From contig NZ_CANMFC010000006.1 in the NCBI RefSeq assembly GCF_947497025.1, positions 62,001-126,000 on the forward strand: DNA of 64,000 nt. Direction: 5' to 3'. This document shows positions 54,679 to 63,512 of this stretch, one piece after another. The first letter of the stretch is position 1; each line of letters opens with the position of its first letter. The stretch is from an uncultured Kushneria sp. Its GTDB lineage: Bacteria > Pseudomonadota > Gammaproteobacteria > Pseudomonadales > Halomonadaceae. The notes beneath the pieces were generated by a model. The model was not told where the DNA came from and did no database searches. It was given only the letters and a program-made list of their open reading frames with translations. The position numbers were made by a program, and so were the translations under genes.

Positions 54679-54864
54679 GTGTCTCTCTTTACCCCTGTTG
54701 CCTGAACGCTTTCCGTCACGAATGCCCCATCATGACACAGGATCATCGTCGCCGATGCCGACACGCGTGATCTCACAGCTGTCATCAAAGCGTCATCACG
54801 CCGACACAAACTAAGGTGCCATGATCCATGATCCAATCTGTAAGCCATCAACAGGAACGCTGAT

Positions 54865-55599
54865 ATGCAGATGCTGGCGCTTTACAGTATCAAGGGAGGG
54901 GTGGGCAAGACTGCGTCGGCCATCAACCTGGCGGCGCAGGCAAGCCTTTCAGGGCTTCGGGTGCTGATCTGGGATCTGGACCCGCAGGCTGCCACCACCT
55001 TTTATCTGCGCAACAAGCCCAGAATTCGCGGTGGCGGCGTGGAGAAGCTGGTCAAGGGCAAGGCCACACTTGAGAAGACCATTCGCGACACCGACATGGC
55101 AAATCTGGATCTGCTGCCGGCCGGCCTTGAATCCCGCGAGATGGATCTTCTGCTGGAAGGTCGCAAGGCGAGCCGCCTGCGCAGGGTGCTCAAACCGGTC
55201 AGCGATGACTATGATCTGGTTATTCTGGACTGCCCGCCCGGTCTGACCACCCTCTCACAGCAGGTCTTTTCCAGTGTCGATGCCCTGCTGGTCCCGGTCG
55301 TCCCAACGATACTGTCGATGAGAACCCTGACCCAGCTACAGCAGTATCTGGATGGGGAACACATCGCCACTCCGCTGTGGCCCTTTCTGACCCTGGTGGA
55401 CCGCCGCCGCAGGCTACATCAGGAGAACACGACCCACTTTCGGGAGCAGTGGCCCACTCACCTGTCCGCCAATATCCCCTATGCCAGCGTGGTCGAGCAG
55501 ATGGGCAGCCATCAGGCACCGCTGACGCAGTTTGCCCCGCGCACCGCTGCGGCCGTGGCTTATCGCAATCTGTGGGAGGAGGTAGCAGGACGGCTGTAG
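54865..55599 (+). CDS. ParA-family ATPase (orphan)
   Basis: 244 aa. Deviant Walker A KGGVGKTASAINLAAQ, Walker A' VLIWDLDPQAATTFYLRN and Walker B DLVILDCPPGLTTLS are intact. No ParB, plasmid replication gene or parS-like repeat is nearby, so it is not an obvious plasmid partition system. Orphan ParA proteins position chemotaxis arrays, pili, carboxysomes or other cargo. The start follows CAGGAACGC. Confidence 0.88.
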   Translation: MQMLALYSIKGGVGKTASAINLAAQASLSGLRVLIWDLDPQAATTFYLRNKPRIRGGGVEKLVKGKATLEKTIRDTDMANLDLLPAGLESREMDLLLEGRKASRLRRVLKPVSDDYDLVILDCPPGLTTLSQQVFSSVDALLVPVVPTILSMRTLTQLQQYLDGEHIATPLWPFLTLVDRRRRLHQENTTHFREQWPTHLSANIPYASVVEQMGSHQAPLTQFAPRTAAAVAYRNLWEEVAGRL

Positions 55600-55618
55600 T
55601 CGACCGCGTCAGAGACAG

Positions 55619-55653
55619 GGCAGCAGGCCGGCAACCGTTACCGACCTGCTGCC
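55619..55653. terminator. Hairpin between convergent parA-like and DUF2780-like genes
   Basis: Stem GGCAGCAGG / CCTGCTGCC with a 17-base loop, no marked T-run. Confidence 0.5.
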
Positions 55654-55666
55654 AGAAACCGTCATT

Positions 55667-56329
55667 CTAGCGACCGGTCGCGCCCCAGATGCTGCCCAGC
55701 GAGCTCAGGAGACTGCCTGATACGCCCTGACCACCGAGATAGCTAAGCATGACCGGGGCAAACTGACTGACCATGCCGGCATCCATGCCCAGCATGCTGA
55801 AGGCACTCGAGGTCAGTGACGAGGTACCGCCCCCCTGGCCATTGCCGCCCATACCGGAAAGCTTCGACAGCATCGACTGGCTGCCGGACAGCGCCTGGGC
55901 GCTGGAGAGCAGCCCATCGACGCCCGGCGCCTGATTGGAAAGCTGGTTGAACTGATCGCTGCCCAGCTGGCTTTTGGCCGCTGCCAGCAGCGCCGCCGAC
56001 CCGCCAATGGCCTGGGTCTTGCTGACCCCCAGCTGGCCGGTCAGCTGCTCAATGAGCTGTGAGGCCTGCCCCAGGTTGCTGTCAGTGGTGCCTACGGCCG
56101 CTGCCTGCTGCTGGCGTGGCGCGTTGTCGAGATTCAGAAAATTCCCCACCTGTGACGAGAGCCCCTGCCGGTTCTGCTGCGCCGCAGGCTGCGTCTGCTG
56201 GCCCTGCGTGGCCTGGTTGTTCATCGACTCCATGGCCTGATTGACATCCCCCAGATTGAAGGCCAGCGCCGAGGTCGACACTCCCACCATGCCCACACTT
56301 GCCAGTACCGCGATTGTCTTTTTCAACAC
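55667..56329 (-). CDS. Secreted DUF2780/VcgC-like protein
   Basis: 220 aa if translation starts at GTG 56329; TTG 56326 fits the AGGAG spacing better (seven bases). The signal peptide KKTIAVLASVGMVGVSTSAL is cut near LAFNL. A Gln/Asn-rich linker follows (~25-75), then a DUF2780-type domain (QASQLIEQLTGQLGVSKTQA, GSAALLAAAKSQLGSDQFNQ) and a Gly/Ser-rich tail. Function is unknown; likely periplasmic. Open frame extends far upstream, but that part is not coding-like. Confidence 0.75.
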   Translation of the reverse strand: MLKKTIAVLASVGMVGVSTSALAFNLGDVNQAMESMNNQATQGQQTQPAAQQNRQGLSSQVGNFLNLDNAPRQQQAAAVGTTDSNLGQASQLIEQLTGQLGVSKTQAIGGSAALLAAAKSQLGSDQFNQLSNQAPGVDGLLSSAQALSGSQSMLSKLSGMGGNGQGGGTSSLTSSAFSMLGMDAGMVSQFAPVMLSYLGGQGVSGSLLSSLGSIWGATGR

Positions 56330-56498
56330 TGCTCTCCTGCATGTGACGCGTGATCGCTGACGCGCCCGAAAATGATCGTCTCGATATCCTTGGACAGATA
56401 CGTGACACCGAGGTTCGGCCAACCCTGGCACAGCCATCACACTTTTGCTGCAGATAACGTACGCTCGCATGTTCTTCCTCCTGCCAGGAGCTATCCCC

Positions 56499-57443
56499 AT
56501 GCGCATGTCTCCCCTGCCACCGCTGAATGCCCTGGTGGCCTTCGAGGCGGCGGTCCGGCACATGAGCTTTACCCGCGCGGCCAGCGAGCTGCATCTTTCC
56601 CAGAGCGCCATCAGTCGTCAGATTGTGCATCTTGAGCAGTTTCTGGGCCGGGCACTGTTTGTGCGAAAGCCACGCCAGCTGATCCTGACGCGGGCCGGTG
56701 AAAGCTACGCCCGACACGTGCGCGAGATGCTCGATGAGTGCGTTCACGCCACTTCCGAGGTGATGAAAAGCGCCGGCGAAAACGAGCTGACGCTGGCCTG
56801 TACGGCCGGCGTGGCCCAGTTCTGGATGGTGCCCCGGTTAAGCCGCTTTCGCCGCGACCATCCGCAGATCAAGCTGCGCCTGATCGTGCGCGACGTGATC
56901 TCCACGCTCTCCTCCTTTGAGTTCGATATCGGGCTTTACTACCTCAAGTCCGGCGCCGTGGAAGGCTTTGAAACGCTTTCCCTGATGCCGGAAAGCGTGT
57001 TTCCGGTCTGCTCGCCGGACTATCTTGCAGAGTGCCGTACCCGCCATGGGCTGGGTGACAACGAAGACCTGACACCAGCCATGCTGGCCTGCGAAACCCT
57101 TTTGATGCTCGAGGATGCCCAGAGCCTCTGGATCGCCTGGCCCCAGTGGTTTCGCTACCACGGCCTCGAGCCTCGCCTCACCCAGACCATTGTCTTCAAC
57201 CACTACCCGGCGCTGGTCGAGATGGCCGTGCTGGGCCAGGGCATGGTGCTGGGCTGGCAGCACATCATTGACGGGCAGATCGCGCAGGGCCGCCTGGCAC
57301 GGGCCACCCACCTCTCGGCAAGCCACGGCGGCGGCTATTACCTGCTGACTCCGCAGGAGCGACGGGAAAACCGCGCCACCCGCCTTTTCAAGCAGTGGCT
57401 GGCAGAAGAAATTCCGCGACCGGCGGATGCACCCCATGCATGA
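56499..57443 (+). CDS. LysR-family regulator (GcvA-like)
   Basis: 314 aa. LysR helix-turn-helix at ~5-65 (LNALVAFEAAVRHMSFTRAA, LHLSQSAISRQIVHLEQFLG) and a substrate domain from ~90. The N-terminal MSPLPPLNALVAFEAAVRHM is GcvA-like. The start follows AGGAG by eight bases. The amidohydrolase-symporter pair lies 124 bases downstream in the same direction and is the most likely target, although LysR genes are more often divergent. Confidence 0.9.
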   Translation: MRMSPLPPLNALVAFEAAVRHMSFTRAASELHLSQSAISRQIVHLEQFLGRALFVRKPRQLILTRAGESYARHVREMLDECVHATSEVMKSAGENELTLACTAGVAQFWMVPRLSRFRRDHPQIKLRLIVRDVISTLSSFEFDIGLYYLKSGAVEGFETLSLMPESVFPVCSPDYLAECRTRHGLGDNEDLTPAMLACETLLMLEDAQSLWIAWPQWFRYHGLEPRLTQTIVFNHYPALVEMAVLGQGMVLGWQHIIDGQIAQGRLARATHLSASHGGGYYLLTPQERRENRATRLFKQWLAEEIPRPADAPHA

Positions 57444-57567
57444 CCCCATGCGTTTTTTGCGCTTTTCACCCGGTGCCTGCGCTGTTTAGCCTCGAACCAT
57501 CCTGCCTTCGTCGTCAGGACATCATTGCTTCGATGATCGCGAATTCAATAATCACAAGAGAGTCATC

Positions 57568-58812
57568 ATGTCAGACACCACCACTTTTTTGCTGCATAAC
57601 GCCCGTCTGGTGGACGGTACGTCTCCCACCCCGCGGGAGAACATCAGTGTGCTGATCGAAAACGATCGCATTACACAGGTTTCCGATACGCCCCTTGAGG
57701 CGCCCGGCGCCACCCGTCTGGACCTGGGGGGGCGCACGTTGATGCCCGGGCTGATCGACTGCCATGTTCATGTGATCGCCACCACGGCGGATCTGGGCGC
57801 CAACGCCCTGCTCCCGGATTCGCTGATTACCGCGCGCGCCACGCCCATCATGCGTGACATGCTGATGCGCGGCTTCACAACCGTGCGCGATGTGGGCGGC
57901 GCCGATCGCGGCCTGCAGCAGGCGGTGGCCGAAGGCTATTTTGTCGGTCCGGAACTGATGATCTGTGGCAAGGCGCTCTCCCAGACCGGTGGGCATACCG
58001 ACTATCGCGGCTTTTATGACGAGCGCGATGACCAGTACCAGACCCGGCGACTGGGTTCGATGGGGCGTATCTGTGACGGTGTGGATGCGGTACGCCGCGC
58101 CACACGCGAGGAGATCAAGTCAGGCGCCCAGTTCATCAAGGTGATGGCCAACGGAGGTGTCTCTTCTCCCAGCGATCCGATCGATTTCCTGAGCTATTCG
58201 GTGAATGAGCTGGAAGCAATCGTGGAAGAGGCCACCAATGCCCAGACCTATGTCAGCGCCCATCTCTATACCGATCAGGCCATCCGGCGTGCGGTGCTGG
58301 CCGGCGTACGCTCGCTGGAACACTGCAACCTGATTACCCATGAGACCGCGCAGCTGGCGGCCGAAAAGGGGGCCATGGCGTGCCCCACACTGGTCACCTA
58401 CGAAATGCTCAAGAAGGAAGGCGCGCAGTATGGGCTCAAGCCGGACTCGGTCGCCAAGATCGATGACGTGCGCCTGGCGGGCCTTGAGAGCCTGAAGATC
58501 ATGCGCGAAGCAGGCCTGACCATGGCCTATGGCAGCGACCTGCTGGGTGAGATGCATCGTCACCAGTCCGAGGAGTTCGTGATTCGTGCCCGCGTGCTGC
58601 CTGCCCATGAGGTCATTCGCAGCGCCACGCTGAACGCCGCCCGCCTGCTTCAGCGCGAAGGGGAGATCGGCTGCATCGCCCCCGGCGCACGTGCCGACCT
58701 GATCGTGGTCGACGGCAACCCGCTGGAGGACATGAGCCTGCTGACCGGCCAGGGCGCGCACATGCCCCTGATCATGCAGGGTGGACGCCTGATCAAGCAC
58801 CAGCTTCACTGA
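57568..58812 (+). CDS. Metal-dependent amidohydrolase (imidazolonepropionase-like / prolidase-type)
   Basis: 414-aa TIM-barrel amidohydrolase. Metal ligands are visible: HVHV in LIDCHVHVIA, the carboxylated Lys in GAQFIKVMANGG, His in VSAHLYTDQA, His in RSLEHCNLI and Asp in AYGSDLLGEMH. This set fits the subgroup that includes Xaa-Arg/Lys dipeptidases. It is followed by a sodium/solute symporter gene, suggesting uptake and hydrolysis of an amide or dipeptide. AAGAGAG precedes the ATG. Confidence 0.88.
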   Translation: MSDTTTFLLHNARLVDGTSPTPRENISVLIENDRITQVSDTPLEAPGATRLDLGGRTLMPGLIDCHVHVIATTADLGANALLPDSLITARATPIMRDMLMRGFTTVRDVGGADRGLQQAVAEGYFVGPELMICGKALSQTGGHTDYRGFYDERDDQYQTRRLGSMGRICDGVDAVRRATREEIKSGAQFIKVMANGGVSSPSDPIDFLSYSVNELEAIVEEATNAQTYVSAHLYTDQAIRRAVLAGVRSLEHCNLITHETAQLAAEKGAMACPTLVTYEMLKKEGAQYGLKPDSVAKIDDVRLAGLESLKIMREAGLTMAYGSDLLGEMHRHQSEEFVIRARVLPAHEVIRSATLNAARLLQREGEIGCIAPGARADLIVVDGNPLEDMSLLTGQGAHMPLIMQGGRLIKHQLH

Positions 58813-58914
58813 TCTAAAGACCTGCTCGGCAGCCAGTGCTGCCGAGCAGAAGTGGCGTTCTGGCGCCAGCCACGACATGACTGCCTGATAACAACCACAA
58901 ACGGAGGACAGGCC

Positions 58915-60318
58915 ATGCACGCACTGTTCGTCATGGGCTATATCGCGCTGATGCTGGTTATCGGCCTTTACTTTTCACGGCGCAAGGTACACGACGACAG
59001 TGATTTCATCGTCGCCGGGCGCTCGCTATCCACCATGGTCCTGACGGCCACGCTGCTGGCCACCTTCGTCGGCTCGGGCTCGATTGTCGGTGGCGCAAGC
59101 TTTGTCTTTCAATATGGTCCCGGGGCGGCCATCTTCTTTTTTGCCGGCACTCCGATTGCCGCGCTGGTGGTCTATTTCCTGCTGGCGGCGAAAATGCGCC
59201 GCAGTGAAGCCACGACCATCCCGGGGCTGATCGAGGCCCGCTTCGGTCCAACGGCGCGCACGCTGGCATCATTGATTATCCTGCTTGCCTACGTGGGCAT
59301 CGTGTCCTATCAGTTTACCGGCGCCGGACAGGCCCTCAACCTGGCCTTTGGCCTGCCGGTCTGGCAGGGCGTGCTGATCTCGGCCGCCGTCATGATCGGC
59401 CTTGCCACCATGGGCGGGCTGATTTCGGTGGCCTATACCGACTACATGAGTGCGGTGATCATCTTCGGCAGCATGCTGCTGGCTGTCCCACTGGTACTGA
59501 TACCGCTGGGCGGGCTCGACGGGCTGTATACCGCGCTGCCGCAGGTGCAGCAGTCGCTGCTGGGCGGGCTTTCTCCATGGCAGGCGCTGAGCTATTTCCT
59601 GCCGCTGTTTCTGCTGATTCTGGGCGATCAGAACCTCTTCCAGCGCTTTGCTGCCGCGCGTGACCCGGCCACGGCCCGCAAGGCAGCCATGGGGCTGGTG
59701 ATCGCTTCCATTGCCTGTACTTCGCTGATCACGCTGCTGGTATGCGCAACCCGCGTCCTCTATCCCGATATCACCCCGTCTACGGCCATGATGACACTGG
59801 CCCAGCAGGGGCTGCCCACCGTGGTGGGTGGACTGCTGCTCGCTTCGATCGTGGCGCTGTTGCTGACCACCGGCAACTCCTATCTGCTCTCGGCGTCGGC
59901 AAGCCTGACCCAGGACATTCTGGGCGGTCTTCTGAAGATGCGTATTGCCCCGCACCGGGCGCTGCTGGCCAATCGTCTGACGGTGGTGGCCCTGGGGATA
60001 CTGGCCTGGGTGCTGGGGGCATTTTTCCCAAGCGTGCTGGCGATGCAGATGTACTCCTACGGCATGTATGGCGCCGCGATCACACCGGTCTTTCTGGCCG
60101 CGCTTTTGTGGTCACGCGCCACGCCTGCCGGGGCACTTGCCGCCATGATCACCGGCGGCGGCGCCACGCTGATCTGGGAGATCGCCCTGGGCAAACCGAT
60201 GGGCTGGAACAGCGTGCTGGTCGCCATGCCGCTGGCCACCCTGGCAATGGTCGCGGTCAGTCTTATTGGGCGCTCTTCGCGTCCGGCAGGCACTCCAGCG
60301 ACCGGAAATAACGGGTAA
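58915..60318 (+). CDS. Sodium:solute symporter (SSS family)
   Basis: 467-aa transporter with about thirteen hydrophobic segments. The start at 58915 follows ACGGAGG by seven bases. N-terminal GYIALMLVIGLYFSRRKVHD, ATFVGSGSIVGGASFVFQYG and the sodium-site region GNSYLLSASASLTQDIL are family-typical. It probably imports the substrate of the upstream amidohydrolase. Confidence 0.92.
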   Translation: MHALFVMGYIALMLVIGLYFSRRKVHDDSDFIVAGRSLSTMVLTATLLATFVGSGSIVGGASFVFQYGPGAAIFFFAGTPIAALVVYFLLAAKMRRSEATTIPGLIEARFGPTARTLASLIILLAYVGIVSYQFTGAGQALNLAFGLPVWQGVLISAAVMIGLATMGGLISVAYTDYMSAVIIFGSMLLAVPLVLIPLGGLDGLYTALPQVQQSLLGGLSPWQALSYFLPLFLLILGDQNLFQRFAAARDPATARKAAMGLVIASIACTSLITLLVCATRVLYPDITPSTAMMTLAQQGLPTVVGGLLLASIVALLLTTGNSYLLSASASLTQDILGGLLKMRIAPHRALLANRLTVVALGILAWVLGAFFPSVLAMQMYSYGMYGAAITPVFLAALLWSRATPAGALAAMITGGGATLIWEIALGKPMGWNSVLVAMPLATLAMVAVSLIGRSSRPAGTPATGNNG

Positions 60319-60396
60319 TGGGCGAACTGTTCATGCGTTTGAAACCCGTGGCACCAGGTCATCATGTCAGCCGTTATCGGCCAGGAAAATATCGAC

Positions 60397-60573
60397 ATGC
60401 CCTCTCTGTTTCGTACGCTTTGTACTGCGCTTTTGATGTTCACACTGGCGGCCTGCAGCTATCAGCCGGCGCGCATCAATCCGGAGCCGGCGGTGATCAT
60501 TGGTGATGGTCATCATGGCCACGGCAACGGCCATTTCTGCCCGCCGGGACAGGCCAAAAAGGGCAACTGCTGA
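60397..60573 (+). CDS. Small lipoprotein with His/Gly-rich tail
   Basis: 58 aa from 60397. A lipoprotein signal peptide (MPSLFRTLCTALLMFTLAAC) carries the lipobox LAAC. The mature part is short, with GDGHHGHGNGHFCPPGQAKK and a terminal Cys. The histidines and cysteines could bind metal, by inference. AGGA lies ten bases upstream. A perfect terminator with a UUCG loop follows at once, supporting a real gene. Confidence 0.8.
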   Translation: MPSLFRTLCTALLMFTLAACSYQPARINPEPAVIIGDGHHGHGNGHFCPPGQAKKGNC

Positions 60574-60576
60574 CAC

Positions 60577-60601
60577 ATGGCGCCTTCGGGCGCCATTTTT
60601 T
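60577..60601 (+). terminator. Terminator of the small lipoprotein gene
   Basis: Perfect 8-bp stem ATGGCGCC / GGCGCCAT closed by a TTCG tetraloop, followed by a T-run. Confidence 0.95.
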
Positions 60602-60668
60602 ATCCCGGCATGAAGGCGACCTGCGCCATGATCTGTACCAGGCTTGCTGCACAACAGGGAGTCCCTTC

Positions 60669-61871
60669 ATGTCCAGATCTGCCACATCGACACAGCGCTC
60701 GCCGGGGCGTGTTTCATTTCTGCTGATCACCTTCGCTTTTTTGATGGCCATGCTGGGCACCACACTGCCCACGCCGCTTTACCCGATCTATCAGCAGCGG
60801 ATGGACTATTCCCAGATCATCATTACGGTCATCTTTGCCGCCTACGCCGTAGGGGTGATTACCGCCCTGATCGGCTTTGGCAGCTGGTCGGATCAGCTGG
60901 GACGAAGACGACTGTTGATCGCAGGTCTGGGGCTGGCGGTGGTCAGCGATCTGGTCTTTCTTTCGAGCCCCGAGCTGGTGCCTCTTTTGATCGGCCGGCT
61001 GCTGTCGGGCCTGTCGGCCGGGATCTTTACCGGCACGGCAACCGTGGCGGTGATCGAGCAGGCCCCGCCCGAGTGGCAAAGGGGCGCGACGCTGACCGCG
61101 ACCGCGACCAATGTCATGGGGCTGGGACTCGGGCCGCTGGTCGCGGGCGTGCTGGCGCAGTACGTGGCCTGGCCACTGCACCTGCCCTACGCGCTGCATA
61201 TTATCCTGTGCGCTCTGGCCATGGTCGGGGTGTGGTGGGCGCCGGAAACGGTCGAGCGCCCCGAGCGCATCAGGCTTCACATTCAGCGCCTCGGCGTGCC
61301 CGATGAGGTGCGTGGGGTCTTCGTGCCGGCCGGCATCGCAGGCTTTGCCGGCACGGCGGTGCTGGGGTTTTTCACCGCCGCGGCGCCCTCCTTCGTGCAA
61401 AGGATTCTCGAGATCGACAATCTGGCCATGATCGGCGTGGTGGTCATTACGCTTTTTATCGCCTCGGCGCTGGGCCAGGCGTGCATGCGCTTTATTCCCG
61501 AGCGTCAAAGGCTCGTCAGTGGCTGTCTGATTCTGGCATTGGGCGTGCTGGTGGTGGGTAGCGCCATTGGACTGGCCTCGCTGTGGCTGATGCTGCTCGG
61601 TGCGGCCATTTCGGGCGCCGGTCAGGGCATTACCCTGCGCGCCGGACTTGGCGAGGTTGTGGGCGCCTCCCCGAAGGATCGCAAAAGCGAGGTCACCTCG
61701 ACCTACTTCGTGGTCATCTACGTGGCAATCTCGCTGCCCGTGGTCGGACTGGGCGTGACGGCGGCCATGACCGGGCTGGTGGCGGCAGGCATTGCCTTCT
61801 CGGTGATTGTCGCGGCGCTGGCACTGACGGCCATGGGGCTTTTGATTCGGCGTCAGCGCCGCGAGGCGTGA
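60669..61871 (+). CDS. Major facilitator superfamily transporter
   Basis: 400 aa with twelve hydrophobic segments. The loop 2-3 signature reads GFGSWSDQLGRRRLLIAGL, and GNGRA-like positions in helix 5 read VMGLGLGPLVAGVLAQYVAW. It resembles drug/metabolite exporters, but substrate cannot be read. GGGAG precedes the ATG by seven bases. It is convergent with the second tctA. Confidence 0.9.
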   Translation: MSRSATSTQRSPGRVSFLLITFAFLMAMLGTTLPTPLYPIYQQRMDYSQIIITVIFAAYAVGVITALIGFGSWSDQLGRRRLLIAGLGLAVVSDLVFLSSPELVPLLIGRLLSGLSAGIFTGTATVAVIEQAPPEWQRGATLTATATNVMGLGLGPLVAGVLAQYVAWPLHLPYALHIILCALAMVGVWWAPETVERPERIRLHIQRLGVPDEVRGVFVPAGIAGFAGTAVLGFFTAAAPSFVQRILEIDNLAMIGVVVITLFIASALGQACMRFIPERQRLVSGCLILALGVLVVGSAIGLASLWLMLLGAAISGAGQGITLRAGLGEVVGASPKDRKSEVTSTYFVVIYVAISLPVVGLGVTAAMTGLVAAGIAFSVIVAALALTAMGLLIRRQRREA

Positions 61872-61881
61872 GGACCACAGT

Positions 61882-61901
61882 CGGCCGGACATCTCCGGCC
61901 G
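61882..61901. terminator. Hairpin between MFS gene and second tctA
   Basis: Stem CGGCCGGA / TCCGGCCG with loop CATC between convergent genes; no T-run. Confidence 0.55.
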
Positions 61902-61909
61902 CATGCTTG

Positions 61910-63415
61910 TCAGGGACTGGCGGTACGACGCTTTTTGAGAAGTCGCCTGACCGTCAGAGCGACCGACAGCACGGCCAGCAGCAATAGCATGGCCGAGATC
62001 GGCCGGGTGAAAAACAGCGTCCAGTTCTCATCTGCCATCAAAGCGCGGCGCAGATTGGTTTCCGCAATGGGCCCCAGAATGACCCCAAGGACCAGCGGTG
62101 CCAAAGGGTAATCCAGTTTGGCCAGCAGATACCCCACCAGCCCGACGCCCACCAGCAGGTAGAGGTCGGTGACCCGGTTATTGAGGGCAAGCGCGCCTAT
62201 CGCACAGCAGACCAGTACCACCGGCACGATAATCGATTTGGGAATCTCGGTGATCCGTACAAACCAGCGCATGCTGATCAGGCAGAACACCAGCACCATC
62301 CCGGCGGCCAGAAACATCGCCAGAAACATGCCGTACACCAGATCGGCATTATTCATGATCAGTCTGGGGCCCACGCTGACGCCCTGCACCATCAACGCCG
62401 CCATCAATACGGCATCGACCGCACTGCCGGGAATACCCAGCGCGATCATCGGTATCAATCCGCCACCGGCCGTGGCGGAATTGCCCGACTCGGAGGCGAC
62501 CACCCCGTCGGCAATACCGGTACCGAACTGCTCTGGCGTTTTTGAGGCGCGTTTGGCCTGATCATAGGCGATCAGATTGGCAATGCTGCCGCCCGCGCCG
62601 GGGACGGCGCCGATAACGACCCCCACCATGGAGGAACGCAGCAGATTTCCGGGTCGGCTCAGCACCTCACGCATGACGCCAAACGGCCGAAAATGCATTT
62701 TGCCCCTTACCAGCGCCTGCCCCTGCTTCAGCTCTGTCGGGTTTTCGACTTCGCTGGCCAGCTGGCTGACCGCAAAGATGCCGATCAACATCACCAGAAA
62801 CGGGATACCCGCGGCCAGCACATCGACGTCAAGGGTGAAACGAGGCACGCCCATCATCGGGTCCGGCCCCACCGTCGCGATGAAAAGCCCCAGCAGGCTC
62901 ATCATCAATCCCTTGAGCACCGATTTGCCGACCAGACTGGCCACCACGGTGACTGCGAACAGGATCAGCGAGAAATATTCCCAGGGGCCCAGTTTGACGG
63001 CAATCAGGGCCAGCGGTGGCGCGGCGATAATCAGGACCACGGCACTGATCAGCGCACCGAAAAACGATGCCCAGATGCCCAGCGCCAGCGCGCGTCCCGG
63101 TTCGCCCTTGCGCGCCATGGGATAGGCGTCAAAGGTGGTGGCCACCGCCGAAGGGGTACCGGGAATGCCCAGCAGTGCCGCACTGATCAATCCGCCCGAC
63201 CCGCCACCGACATAGACGGCAAGCATCGTGGCGACGCCCTGCAGCGGCGACATGGTGAACGTGACCGGTAGTGCCAGCACAATCGCCATGGTGATCGTGA
63301 ACCCCGGGATGGCGGCGGCGATCACACCTGCCATGACGCCAATCATCATGCTGACGAGCGTCGCCAGCGAAAACAGTTGTTCAACGCTGCCAAGCAGCGC
63401 ATCGGTCATCGGCAT
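61910..63415 (-). CDS. Second TctA-family tripartite tricarboxylate permease
   Basis: 501 aa, same family as the gene at 27.1-28.6 kb but clearly diverged. Signatures: VIAAAIPGFTITMAIVLALP, YVGGGSGGLISAALLGIPGT, GAVPGAGGSIANLIAYDQAK and SATAGGGLIPMIALGIPGSA. The start follows AGGAG by eight bases. The small-subunit gene lies upstream; substrate unknown. Confidence 0.92.
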   Translation of the reverse strand: MPMTDALLGSVEQLFSLATLVSMMIGVMAGVIAAAIPGFTITMAIVLALPVTFTMSPLQGVATMLAVYVGGGSGGLISAALLGIPGTPSAVATTFDAYPMARKGEPGRALALGIWASFFGALISAVVLIIAAPPLALIAVKLGPWEYFSLILFAVTVVASLVGKSVLKGLMMSLLGLFIATVGPDPMMGVPRFTLDVDVLAAGIPFLVMLIGIFAVSQLASEVENPTELKQGQALVRGKMHFRPFGVMREVLSRPGNLLRSSMVGVVIGAVPGAGGSIANLIAYDQAKRASKTPEQFGTGIADGVVASESGNSATAGGGLIPMIALGIPGSAVDAVLMAALMVQGVSVGPRLIMNNADLVYGMFLAMFLAAGMVLVFCLISMRWFVRITEIPKSIIVPVVLVCCAIGALALNNRVTDLYLLVGVGLVGYLLAKLDYPLAPLVLGVILGPIAETNLRRALMADENWTLFFTRPISAMLLLLAVLSVALTVRRLLKKRRTASP

Positions 63416-63512
63416 GGAAGACTCTCCTGCCCCATTGGTGTTGTTGTCACGGGGCCGTTGATCCTGAAGTAATGGGTGCTCGAGTGCTCGATCCCAGGGG
63501 ACGAGTGTCGAG

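Noticed and set aside
55667-56611. Long 314-aa version of the DUF2780-like protein
   Set aside because: The extra N-terminal ~94 residues are shadow sequence upstream of a clear signal peptide and ribosome-binding site.
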